Positions 39,378-47,962 of a stretch of 64,000 nucleotides of DNA are shown here, piece by piece. Made by a program: the position numbers and the translations under genes. Source of the DNA: Methylomonas aurea (lineage in GTDB: Bacteria; Pseudomonadota; Gammaproteobacteria; Methylococcales; Methylomonadaceae); NCBI RefSeq assembly GCF_024505045.1, contig NZ_JANIBM010000002.1, forward strand, positions 124,001-188,000, read 5' to 3'. Under the pieces are notes generated by a model. The model was given only the letters and a program-made list of their open reading frames with translations, was not told where the DNA came from and made no database searches. Numbering within the stretch: position 1 is the first letter of the stretch; every line of letters starts with the position of its first letter.

Positions 39378-40547
39378 CTACACAGTTTTTTTGCCAAAGC
39401 GCCAAGTAATATTTTTTTCGATAAAATATCTGAAATTATCTAATAGCATAAGGTGCAGTATTGCAGTTTGGGAGAATCTATTAAAATTGTGCTTTTGTTG
39501 TATATGTCTCGTAAAAACAGACATATATCCTGGCAATTTTGTCTCAATTGAGTGTTGTTCTTTTACTTCTTGCTGAGCATTTTCTATTAGCTTGGACGTG
39601 GCTTGGCGGTTTTCCAGCAATTGGGTCATCGCCTTAACCCATGAGCATGGATTGTCAGACGCAAGGAGGCCGTTGTGTTGGTCAATAACGGATAAATTAT
39701 ATGGAAGACGATCGCTGTATATACCCGGAATGCCAGCGGCGGAGTATTCCAGCCATTTAATATTGCTTTTACAGTTATTATAGTTTGTTTCGACCAGAGG
39801 TATTAATGCTGCATGTGCTTCTATTTTTTTTAGCTGAGTCGCATAATTTGTGTAGTTTGGCTGGAATTCAATAATCTCAATGGATGGATTGCCGCGCAGT
39901 TTTTCGGGTGTGTCACCAAAAAAGATAAACTTTACTTTTTCTTTGTATAGGTTAATTATATCTAAAATAGGCCCTTCTATAATTGCCCAGTCTCTTTGAT
40001 GGCTTGGGGTTCCTGATATTAAAAAATTAAAATGGCTAGAGCGTTCTCTTGGTTTCGAATAAAACAAGTCAAAATTAATAATATTCTGGTTGACGAAAAT
40101 AGGTCTTCCGGTATGCTTTGCGAGCTCGATTTTCAACTGATCGGTTGAGACTGTAATGGCATCTGCTTCTTTTAAAATCCATTTTATATAAGGGGAGAAT
40201 TGTTTGTATTCCGGGCGATGTTCTTTGGAGACATTAAGAAACAAGTCATCCAAGTCATAAATTATGGGTTTTCCCGAGTTTATTAGGAACCTAAGGGTGC
40301 TCTCGGTATATTTAGAAGGAAACATTCTGTGTATAACGATCAAGTCCGCTTTATATGCGACTTCATGGTTAAATACATATCCTTTTTTTTTCTTGATGCC
40401 CGCCCATACAACATTCCAATTGTTCGCTCGTATTGGATCGACTATTCTTATCATCGAGCATGAGAAAACATCAGGCTCATATGAATAAACCGCTACAGTT
40501 GGTGTTTTAATTGTGTGATTATTTGTGCCTACTGTCATGTTTTTCAA
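39378..40547 (-). CDS. Glycosyltransferase-like protein, paralogue A
   Basis: 389 residues, GT-B-like. Features: Y-D-L-D-D-L-F, W-I-L-K-E-A-D-A-I-T-V-S-T, R-D-W-A-I-I-E, F-F-G-D-T-P-E and the donor-side S-N-I-K-W-L-E-Y-S-A-A-G-I-P-G. It is clearly related to its upstream neighbour at 40637-41773 through the whole length, so the pair arose by tandem duplication. Donor sugar unknown. AT-rich. The start may be the first Met or the fourth codon. Confidence 0.82.
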   Translation of the reverse strand: MKNMTVGTNNHTIKTPTVAVYSYEPDVFSCSMIRIVDPIRANNWNVVWAGIKKKKGYVFNHEVAYKADLIVIHRMFPSKYTESTLRFLINSGKPIIYDLDDLFLNVSKEHRPEYKQFSPYIKWILKEADAITVSTDQLKIELAKHTGRPIFVNQNIINFDLFYSKPRERSSHFNFLISGTPSHQRDWAIIEGPILDIINLYKEKVKFIFFGDTPEKLRGNPSIEIIEFQPNYTNYATQLKKIEAHAALIPLVETNYNNCKSNIKWLEYSAAGIPGIYSDRLPYNLSVIDQHNGLLASDNPCSWVKAMTQLLENRQATSKLIENAQQEVKEQHSIETKLPGYMSVFTRHIQQKHNFNRFSQTAILHLMLLDNFRYFIEKNITWRFGKKTV

Positions 40548-40636
40548 TGGCTTAATGGATCAATTAATATGGTTGCGACTTTTTGCTTTGTATGCTTGGT
40601 GCTGCTTTAGAGCGAATGCAAAACTTGGTTTTCAGA

Positions 40637-41773
40637 TTATTTAAATCGCCAAGTTACATTTCGTTCAATCCAACGGTTCACGTTATTCTTTATGTGGTTT
40701 TGATAAACGGGCAACATCGAAAATCTACTAGGCTTATGGCTTTTTCCAACAACGCTGCCGATGGTGGAGGAGAAATCTTTTGCCGAGCTTTCAACAGAAT
40801 ATTGTGTTCTGACCAACTCTTGTGCATTTTCTGCCATCATATTTGCTTGAACTGGATTTTCAATAAGTTTCACCATAGCGTTAAACCAAGAGGTTGAATC
40901 ATTTTTAACCAATAAACCGGTTTGTTCATGGCTGATGCATGTGTTGTAAGGAGTTATATCGCTGTATGCTCCGGGAATTCCTGCTGCAGAATACTCTAGC
41001 CACTTAATATTGCTTTTCTTTTGATTGAAGCTCGTGTTTTCCAAAGGTGTCAAGGCTGCATCAATACCGAGCCCCTTTAGCTGTGAGGCGTAGTCTACGT
41101 AATTAGGTTGAAAGGGTATTACATTAACCGAATCGTGATGTGCTAAATTTTTAGGCGTGTCGCCAAAAAATACAATATTTACTTGTTCCTTATATTTATT
41201 CAGCAGCATAATTAATGCTTCTTCTATAATAGCCCAATCTTTTTGATGTGTTGATGTTCCAGATACCAGAAACTTGAAGCTCTCGTTTCGAGGTTTTGGG
41301 CGCTGCATAAACAAATCAAAATTTATGAGATTTGGCTTTACTTGTATTGGTTTGCTAGTATATTTCGAGATGGCTTCCTTTAGTGGCTTGGTTGAGACAG
41401 TAATTATATCCGCTTCCTTTAATATCCATTTGATGAAAGGATCGTGTCTTTTGAAGCTGTAATGGCTCGGGTGGTTTCTAGGGAGTTCAAGCAGCAAATC
41501 ATCTAGTTCATAAACTATAGGTTTTTGTAGCTCTAAAATGGATTTGAGGATTTTTTCTGTTGACTCGGAAGGAAATTGTCTCTGGATTATTATTACATCG
41601 GCCTGCCTTGCAAGTTCAATATCGAATGATTCCTTTTTGTTAATCTGTTTTCCCCATAGTAAATTCCAGTTATCTGCTCGCAGCGGATCCAAAATCCTGA
41701 TAGTTGCGCATGCGCCTGTTTCATGGTCCCCGGAATATACAGTTGCAGTTGGGCGGTTACTATGTGTTGACAT
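40637..41773 (-). CDS. Glycosyltransferase-like protein, paralogue B
   Basis: 378 residues. It shares with paralogue A the blocks I-R-I-L-D-P-L-R-A-D-N-W-N, Y-E-L-D-D-L-L, W-I-L-K-E-A-D, D-W-A-I-I-E, F-F-G-D-T-P and S-N-I-K-W-L-E-Y-S-A-A-G-I-P-G. The start overlaps the 3' end of the methyltransferase gene by 14 bases, so they are translated together. The two paralogues may add consecutive, similar residues to the glycan. Confidence 0.82.
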   Translation of the reverse strand: MSTHSNRPTATVYSGDHETGACATIRILDPLRADNWNLLWGKQINKKESFDIELARQADVIIIQRQFPSESTEKILKSILELQKPIVYELDDLLLELPRNHPSHYSFKRHDPFIKWILKEADIITVSTKPLKEAISKYTSKPIQVKPNLINFDLFMQRPKPRNESFKFLVSGTSTHQKDWAIIEEALIMLLNKYKEQVNIVFFGDTPKNLAHHDSVNVIPFQPNYVDYASQLKGLGIDAALTPLENTSFNQKKSNIKWLEYSAAGIPGAYSDITPYNTCISHEQTGLLVKNDSTSWFNAMVKLIENPVQANMMAENAQELVRTQYSVESSAKDFSSTIGSVVGKSHKPSRFSMLPVYQNHIKNNVNRWIERNVTWRFK

Positions 41774-42812
41774 CGGACACTCTTCGTAAAAATATCGCTG
41801 CTCTTCCTGCTTGTTCTGTTTTGTTCACATAGTCAGATAATACCTTGAACTTATGCATTTCATCTTCGCTAAATAAAGAACTATTTATATTGACTAAAGG
41901 TGAATTTTTATCATTTAAAGGGATTCCTCGAGCATACATTTCGCTACCATAAAATTCGAATGCAGTAGTATCGTATTGGATATCAAATATTTCTAACCCA
42001 ACTTTACTTGCAAGAAATTTAAAGCTTTTTATAGAATGGAGATAGAGATGTCTTGGTGGATCAAGCTCAACCCAGTTGGTTTTGTACTGGTTCCATACAT
42101 AAGATGAAACTAACGGAATTCTAATTAAGCAAACGCCATCCAATGTAAGGTGATTTTTGATCTCGGCTAGCGTTTCTTCTTGATTAGGAATATGTTCCAA
42201 TGAATGATGCAGTGTTATAAAGGTAAATTTACCTGGTACATCGCATAATTCTTTTTTTATGATTTTAATGTCTCCGTATTCTTGATCTTTTGGAATAAGT
42301 GGATCTATACCAAGCAGTCTGCTGAAGCCCAATTCCCTGAGGTGCGTTAGCCAGTGTGAATAAATTCCGCATCCTACATCTAGGATAGGGTCTTTAAAGC
42401 TTTTCAACCCAGCTGTTGTGAGAATTCGACCAACAGAAGATACATCGTTTGGCGTTCCATGCAATGCATCCGGTAGGTTAACGAAATGTTTTATTAGGTT
42501 ATTTAATTTAAAGTTACGTTGGAAAATTGCAGTTTCTATTCTTTTTTTTTGTAGAATATGAGTAATCCAGCTGCTACCATTGGATGCGGTTGCCGGGGGA
42601 ATATGTGGCGTATAATTCGACGGATAATACTTTTCGATATTATTTGGAATTGTCTTGATTTGAAGGCATTCGCAAGCAGCGCATTGAAAATATTCAAATT
42701 CTTCGCCAGTGCCAAACATCATTTCATGACAAGTGTATGTAGTATGGGTGTCGATACTATCGCAGATACGGCATTTATTTAAGAAGGTCGTCATTATTTT
42801 ACTGTTGTTCAA
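41760..42812 (-). CDS. SAM-dependent methyltransferase with N-terminal zinc-finger-like motif
   Basis: 350 residues. N-terminal C-R-I-C ... C-A-A-C-E-C cysteine set (zinc-binding type seen in sugar methyltransferases), then a Rossmann domain with I-L-D-V-G-C-G (SAM site) and H-H-S-L-E-H-I-P-N. Ten bases downstream of the ABC ATPase gene. It may cap or modify the polysaccharide; caps of this kind set chain length in Wzm/Wzt systems, so a terminator role is plausible but unproved. Confidence 0.85.
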   Translation of the reverse strand: MNNSKIMTTFLNKCRICDSIDTHTTYTCHEMMFGTGEEFEYFQCAACECLQIKTIPNNIEKYYPSNYTPHIPPATASNGSSWITHILQKKRIETAIFQRNFKLNNLIKHFVNLPDALHGTPNDVSSVGRILTTAGLKSFKDPILDVGCGIYSHWLTHLRELGFSRLLGIDPLIPKDQEYGDIKIIKKELCDVPGKFTFITLHHSLEHIPNQEETLAEIKNHLTLDGVCLIRIPLVSSYVWNQYKTNWVELDPPRHLYLHSIKSFKFLASKVGLEIFDIQYDTTAFEFYGSEMYARGIPLNDKNSPLVNINSSLFSEDEMHKFKVLSDYVNKTEQAGRAAIFLRRVSDVNT

Positions 42813-42821
42813 CTAGATAAA

Positions 42822-44054
42822 TCAAATTGCAGCGGTGTTAGCATCCGTTTGCTCCCATTTAGCATCCAGAGCAAAAAAACCATCGCGAATAGTAATGGGT
42901 ATCTTGCCAATTACCTGAAAATGCTTCATGTTTTCACCATAAAATATTGTTCTTGCCGATTTTCCACTTGTTATTCCGAAACGGATCGAATATATGCCAG
43001 GCAAAAGCGGTAATTGTTTAATATTACACGTGATTTCTGTGATTCCTCGGGGGATGCGTTCAATGTTTATTTGTTCTTCACTGTTATGGGTTGTTAGGTA
43101 TAAGAAATCTGTCGTATGAAATCCAAAACCAAAAGTCAGGTCTTCAATTTCATGTATTACATTTATTTTGAAATGGATTGAGCAATCTTTCTTATATGTA
43201 AGGTCTTCGGTTCTTTTTCCGAATTCGTTACAAAAATACAATTCCATTAAATCTATTTCACCTGAGCCTATGGATTTAGAGCTGGAAAGTTCCATGGTGT
43301 CCTTTATTTTTTTGTCACTTTGTTCGTAGAAGCGATCACAAACTTTCTGAGGATCGCCTTCCATGTGAATTACACCATGATCAAGCAATATTACTCGATT
43401 ACAAAGGCGCTGAATTTGACGTATATTATGACTCACCAATAGTACGGTTCTGCCTTGTCTTTTTATTAAGTCTTCCATTCGATCAAAGCATTTTCTTTGA
43501 AAGGATAGGTCACCAACTGCTAATACCTCGTCGACAATCAAAATGTCCGCTTCCATGCTAGTAGCAATAGAAAATCCCAGCTTGACTGTCATTCCGGAGC
43601 TGTATCGCTTAACCGGTGTGTCGATAAACTGCTCCAATTCTGAAAAGTCGATTATTTCATCCAGTTTTTGTTGAATAACTCTTTTTGGGATACCTAAGAT
43701 TGCTCCATTTAAGAATATATTTTCTCTCCCTGTTAGTTCAGGGTTGACGCCTGCGCCGACCTCAATTAATGGTGCGACACTGCCTCGTACAATAACTTCG
43801 CCCTTTGTCGGCTTGCTGATGTTGGCCAAGTGTTTGAGCAAGGTGCTTTTGCCGGCGCCATTATGTCCGATAATGCCTACCACTTCGCCTTCTTCGATTT
43901 GGAAGCTGACATCGTCCAAAGCTTTGAATCGTTCGCGCTCGAGCGTGGGCTGAAAGGTTAGGCGTCTGAGGGCGTTTAATGCTGTTTCCTTGGCACTGGT
44001 CAAATGGCCCAGTTGATATTCCTTAGTGAGGTGGTTGACTTCTATGATGGCCAT
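42822..44054 (-). CDS. wzt: Polysaccharide ABC exporter ATPase with carbohydrate-binding C-terminus (Wzt type)
   Basis: 410 residues. Walker A G-H-N-G-A-G-K-S-T (K69), signature Y-S-S-G-M-T-V-K-L-G-F-S, Walker B I-L-I-V-D-E-V-L-A-V-G-D. The 150-residue C-terminal extension after about residue 255 is a beta-rich domain like those of Wzt that read the finished, capped glycan. Sits next to the permease gene and the methyltransferase, which fits a cap-recognition export route. Confidence 0.93.
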   Translation of the reverse strand: MAIIEVNHLTKEYQLGHLTSAKETALNALRRLTFQPTLERERFKALDDVSFQIEEGEVVGIIGHNGAGKSTLLKHLANISKPTKGEVIVRGSVAPLIEVGAGVNPELTGRENIFLNGAILGIPKRVIQQKLDEIIDFSELEQFIDTPVKRYSSGMTVKLGFSIATSMEADILIVDEVLAVGDLSFQRKCFDRMEDLIKRQGRTVLLVSHNIRQIQRLCNRVILLDHGVIHMEGDPQKVCDRFYEQSDKKIKDTMELSSSKSIGSGEIDLMELYFCNEFGKRTEDLTYKKDCSIHFKINVIHEIEDLTFGFGFHTTDFLYLTTHNSEEQINIERIPRGITEITCNIKQLPLLPGIYSIRFGITSGKSARTIFYGENMKHFQVIGKIPITIRDGFFALDAKWEQTDANTAAI

Positions 44055-44104
44055 AAACTGAAATTAGTGTGATTTTATACGACGAATGCTTTCTGACTTC
44101 TCTG

Positions 44105-44923
44105 CTAGATAACGTCAGCAAACCAGCTTTCGGCTCGCTTAAAGAACCAATAACTGATAGGCAAAAATGCCAGCGTTAGAATCAATCCGGGATAAAGTGC
44201 GCCAAAATCGGGTTCGGTAGCTTTGATCAATACGCGTTGGAATCCGTCAATAATCCCAACCAAAGGATTAAGGGTGTAGAGCATATATAACCTATCGGAC
44301 CATTCGCCGGCGGCTTGCTCAATCAATAATTTTTTTTGAACGAGACTCAAAGGGTAAATGACCGGCGAACCATACATCAGTAAAGATAACGCTATGGGTA
44401 TAGCTTGCGCTACGTCGCGATAGTACACGTTCATAGCGGCGCCAAAAAAGCTTATGGTAAGAGCCACAACCATCGTATACAGGATAAAAGCCGGTACCCA
44501 CCATATGTAAGCGCTGGGAATTATTCGGTAGTAAACCATCATTCCGGCCAATATGCCAAAGCTGATAGCGAGTTCTACCAACTTAGTTACCATAGCGGTT
44601 AACGGAAATATTTCGCGAGGGAAATATATCTTTTTGATTAATGCCGCATTTGAGGTGACGCTATTGACACCTTCCGAAACCGATTCCTGAAAAAAGACCC
44701 AGGGTATTAGTGCCGCAAAAGTAATCAACGGGTAAGGAATGCTACCGGTTTCAATGCCTATAAAGCCCTTCATTAATGTGAATACTAACATTAACATCAC
44801 CGGCTTTAATACCGCCCACAAAATTCCAAGATAAGCTTGTTTGTAACGAATGACTATATTTTTGTAGGTGAGAGCTGCAATCAGCTCTCTGTATAAGTAT
44901 AAATTATAAGCTATTCGAAGCAT
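44105..44923 (-). CDS. wzm: Polysaccharide ABC exporter permease (Wzm type)
   Basis: 272 residues, ABC-2 family, six predicted membrane helices. Typical entry sequence L-T-Y-K-N-I-V-I-R-Y-K-Q-A-Y-L-G-I-L-W-A-V-L-K-P. Forms the inner membrane channel with the ATPase gene 50 bases downstream. Confidence 0.92.
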   Translation of the reverse strand: MLRIAYNLYLYRELIAALTYKNIVIRYKQAYLGILWAVLKPVMLMLVFTLMKGFIGIETGSIPYPLITFAALIPWVFFQESVSEGVNSVTSNAALIKKIYFPREIFPLTAMVTKLVELAISFGILAGMMVYYRIIPSAYIWWVPAFILYTMVVALTISFFGAAMNVYYRDVAQAIPIALSLLMYGSPVIYPLSLVQKKLLIEQAAGEWSDRLYMLYTLNPLVGIIDGFQRVLIKATEPDFGALYPGLILTLAFLPISYWFFKRAESWFADVI

Positions 44924-44964
44924 ACGGCAATTGAATATAAAAGGTCTTGTTTTGATTGAAAAGG

Positions 44965-45558
44965 TTATTTCTGAATTTTATCGAGGCGCTTTAATAATGG
45001 TTTAGAATTTGGTTTGAATTTTAGTCCGTTTTTTAGAGTTTCTATTGCTTCTTTTTTAAGGTTTAATTTAACTTGTATGTCGCTTAATGCCGCATGTGGA
45101 AGCCAAACGTTGGGATTTAAATCAATGCTTTTCTTATAATAATCGATTGCCGATTTGTAGTCTTCCTGTGCCTCGCTTGCTTTACCTATATCGTAAAGTA
45201 ACTTAGGGCTGAGAGGGTGTTTGGGATTGAAGTGGTGGTTAAGAGGATAGCTCATTTCATTGATCGCGCCCTTGAGTAAACTACTTCTTTCTGTTTTGTC
45301 GAATGTTTTCCATGCCTTGTTATATTTATTAAGGCCAAAGCAATAATGATGAATTCCGTCGAACCCCGATAAAAGTTTGTCCCACCGCTGTGCCTTGGCT
45401 GTTCCTTCTAAGTCTGGTTTTATAAATTTTGCACAATAATCAGGTAATGCCATGATATCCATATCAATTGTATTGGTATCGGCGCTAGCTGTCTTTGATG
45501 CTAAAAAAATAGCTGCAAAAGAAAATAATTTAGCGATGCGGGATATATGTGATTTCAT
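44965..45558 (-). CDS. Exported TPR-repeat protein
   Basis: 197 residues with a signal peptide (1 to about 26, ending A-S-A). C-terminal tetratricopeptide repeats from about residue 108: S-E-A-Q-E-D-Y-K-S-A-I-D-Y-Y-K-K-S-I-D-L-N-P-N and a following A-I-E-T-L-K-N-G-L-K-F-K-P. The N-terminal half has P-D-Y-C-A-K-F. Probably periplasmic, perhaps a scaffold for polysaccharide assembly; function not known. AT-rich. Confidence 0.75.
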   Translation of the reverse strand: MKSHISRIAKLFSFAAIFLASKTASADTNTIDMDIMALPDYCAKFIKPDLEGTAKAQRWDKLLSGFDGIHHYCFGLNKYNKAWKTFDKTERSSLLKGAINEMSYPLNHHFNPKHPLSPKLLYDIGKASEAQEDYKSAIDYYKKSIDLNPNVWLPHAALSDIQVKLNLKKEAIETLKNGLKFKPNSKPLLKRLDKIQK

Positions 45559-45705
45559 TAAAGAAAATGCCTTCTGTCAAATTGCTATATTGATTATTTT
45601 TTTTAACTTGGCTGACAATTATTTCCTGTTTTTGGTATTTGCCGGATTACATATTCTTTATCTGATTGGTTAATTGCTGAAAGAATACCTTTTCAATGAT
45701 GTGAA

Positions 45706-46953
45706 TTAAAATGTGGATGGCATTTGCTTTTTAAGAATTTTATCATATAAGGTTTGTACTTTTTCTTTATGGGCGTATACTGAAAATATTCTAAAGGCCT
45801 TCTTGTTTGCGTTATCTCCTAGCCGGTGAGCTAAATCAGGCTTGGCGTGCAACTCTTGAATTACAGATGCCAGCTCCATATTGTCCCCCGGTTTGAAAAG
45901 CATGCCCGTTTCATAGTGTGCTAACATTTCGGCGGCACCGCCATGATTTGGACCGACTATAGGACGTTTAATGGCCATCGCTTCTATTACTACCGTGCCT
46001 AACGGCTCCGGATTGGTTGATGCTGATACTACAATATCAAGTCCGTTATAAACCGTCTCCATCTTGTCTATATGGCCGGTAAAAACGACGATATTTTCCA
46101 GGCCTTCGGTTGTTACACGTTGCCTCAATTTATTTTCATATTCTATACAGTCTACCGGAGTGCCACCGATAATCGGCATTTTTAGGTTTGGGATTTTTTC
46201 CTTCAGGTTTTTTGCTGCATCGATAAAAAGATCCTGCCCTTTCCAAGGAATCAATAAGCCAACCAAGCCGACAACATAGGCGTCTTCCGGGATATCGTAT
46301 TGCTGTCTGAACAACCGTCCATCTGCTGTTAAGTCGAGTTTGTCCAGGTTTATCCCGTCATATACGACCTGCATTTTTTGATCGGGAACGAATAATAAAT
46401 CCCGCATCCGTTCAGCAACCCAATTTGAAACAGGAATAAAGAAATCCGGTAATCGGTAAAAGAATTTCGCGGCCTCGAAAGGTACGGGGTTACCCCTAAT
46501 ATGGCAGATACTGGGGATGCCAAGCATTTTCGCAACTAATAATGCGGCTCGATTACAAACCGGATCGTTGTTGGCGTGGATTAAATCGGCATCAAAACGC
46601 CACGCGGTCCATAGTAACGATATGAAAAATGGAAGAAAATTAAAAATATCGTCGGCCCTGGCAATAATCTGAGTGGCTATGAAGTTTAATGCCGGATTTT
46701 GATTGATAACCTTAGCCGTTTCAAGTTTAGTACGCCACGCTACCGTATCAAAATGTCGATCGGGTATATGTTTCCAAAGGGCGTCTTGGCCGATTTCTTC
46801 ATATTGCGGTCCGGTTCTGCCGGTAATGACCATCGGCAGATACAGGGAACGGTCCAAGTGTCGGACCAAATGGCGTAGACAGATTATGGCGCCACCGTAA
46901 CCGATGCCATTTTCGACATACAAAATCCGTTTTGGATTAGGTCCGTTGTTCAT
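45706..46953 (-). CDS. Glycosyltransferase family 4 (GT-B)
   Basis: 415 residues from ATG 46953 (M-N-N-G-P-N-P-K-R-I-L-Y), where family similarity begins. A longer start at 47067 would overlap the next gene by 65 bases. Donor site: V-G-L-L-I-P-W-K-G-Q-D-L and N-P-E-P-L-G-T-V-V-I-E-A-M-A. Also G-I-G-Y-G-G-A at the acceptor loop. Function in glycan chain assembly; sugar unknown. Confidence 0.87.
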   Translation of the reverse strand: MNNGPNPKRILYVENGIGYGGAIICLRHLVRHLDRSLYLPMVITGRTGPQYEEIGQDALWKHIPDRHFDTVAWRTKLETAKVINQNPALNFIATQIIARADDIFNFLPFFISLLWTAWRFDADLIHANNDPVCNRAALLVAKMLGIPSICHIRGNPVPFEAAKFFYRLPDFFIPVSNWVAERMRDLLFVPDQKMQVVYDGINLDKLDLTADGRLFRQQYDIPEDAYVVGLVGLLIPWKGQDLFIDAAKNLKEKIPNLKMPIIGGTPVDCIEYENKLRQRVTTEGLENIVVFTGHIDKMETVYNGLDIVVSASTNPEPLGTVVIEAMAIKRPIVGPNHGGAAEMLAHYETGMLFKPGDNMELASVIQELHAKPDLAHRLGDNANKKAFRIFSVYAHKEKVQTLYDKILKKQMPSTF

Positions 46954-47002
46954 ACTGCTTATGTTGTCCAGCGACAAAAAATGAATAATACATAATGTGG
47001 TT

Positions 47003-47950
47003 CTAACTAATTCTTTGTTTAAATTTTCGTATTCGAAGGACGAGGAGTCGCGGTAAGCTTGATGCAATCAAATAGGCAAATGAGCGCCATGTTAATTGTT
47101 GTTTTAAGCTTGATACGAATGCGTTTCTCGCCAAATTGGATTTGTAGGTGGCGAAATACCAATATCCTAAATTCCAAAACGCGTCCGCAACCAACTGATT
47201 TGGGTCAAGGCCTTGGTGTTTTAGTTGTTGTTCTGAAAACGTGCGAATCGAATCCATTACTTTGGTCAGATCTAGGAGCATGCTTTCGTTGGCAGAGGTT
47301 GCGTTCTTCCCGTGTTGCCGGCGTAGCATTAAGCGTTGCGGCAAACAACCGATGGGGTGATAGGTAGCTATTTTTGCCCACAACTCCAAATCTTCGCCAA
47401 AGCGGATATCGGCATTGAATCCGCCCGCGGCAATCAAGATATCCCGCTTTGCCAATACGGTCCCGGTCGGTATGAAGTTTTTGGTAACCAATCTGGCTAG
47501 GGCATTAGGTATCGCTTGACCTGCTAAATCCTGGAAGCCCTCCAACATGCCGTGCTTTGCTAACACCGATTCCGTGATTATATGGTCGTTATTATCGATC
47601 TCCGCCATGTCTCCGGCCACTAATACGAGTTCCGGATATTTTTCCAATATTGCTTTTTGTAAGGCGATTTTGTCTGCGGTCCATTGGTCGTCGGCATCCA
47701 AGAATGCGATCCAATCTCCCGTCGCCAGTTCTATGCCTTTGTTGCGGGCCGCGGAGGGGCCTTGATTGGCTTGCTTGTAATAGACAATATTTCCAGGCAA
47801 TGCGCGTACGACTGCTTCGGTTTCGTCGGTTGAACCATCGTCGACAATGATGATTTCCGCGACGGGTTTTGTCTGGGCCTGAATACTGGCAACGGCGGCA
47901 TTGACGAACTTGGCGCTGTTGTAAGCTGGAATGACGGCGCTGATTTTCAT
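47003..47950 (-). CDS. Glycosyltransferase family 2 (GT-A)
   Basis: 315 residues. N-terminal S-A-V-I-P-A-Y-N-S-A, I-I-V-D-D-G-S-T-D-E-T and metal-binding F-L-D-A-D-D-Q-W (D-x-D motif) are classic GT2. The C-terminal part is helical. Base composition rises back toward the GC-rich chromosome here, close to the right edge of the AT-rich stretch. Confidence 0.92.
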   Translation of the reverse strand: MKISAVIPAYNSAKFVNAAVASIQAQTKPVAEIIIVDDGSTDETEAVVRALPGNIVYYKQANQGPSAARNKGIELATGDWIAFLDADDQWTADKIALQKAILEKYPELVLVAGDMAEIDNNDHIITESVLAKHGMLEGFQDLAGQAIPNALARLVTKNFIPTGTVLAKRDILIAAGGFNADIRFGEDLELWAKIATYHPIGCLPQRLMLRRQHGKNATSANESMLLDLTKVMDSIRTFSEQQLKHQGLDPNQLVADAFWNLGYWYFATYKSNLARNAFVSSLKQQLTWRSFAYLIASSLPRLLVLRIRKFKQRIS

Positions 47951-47962
47951 TACCTTTCTTCG

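Noticed and set aside
45452-45673. Hydrophobic 73-codon rightward frame next to the TPR gene
   Set aside because: Half of it is antisense to the TPR signal peptide region, which gives a hydrophobic reading by chance; no ribosome site found.
39318-45705. Poly-A/poly-T tracts in the AT-rich glycan genes as phase-variation sites
   Set aside because: Runs are short (mostly up to eight bases) and all large frames are intact, so there is no sign of slippage.
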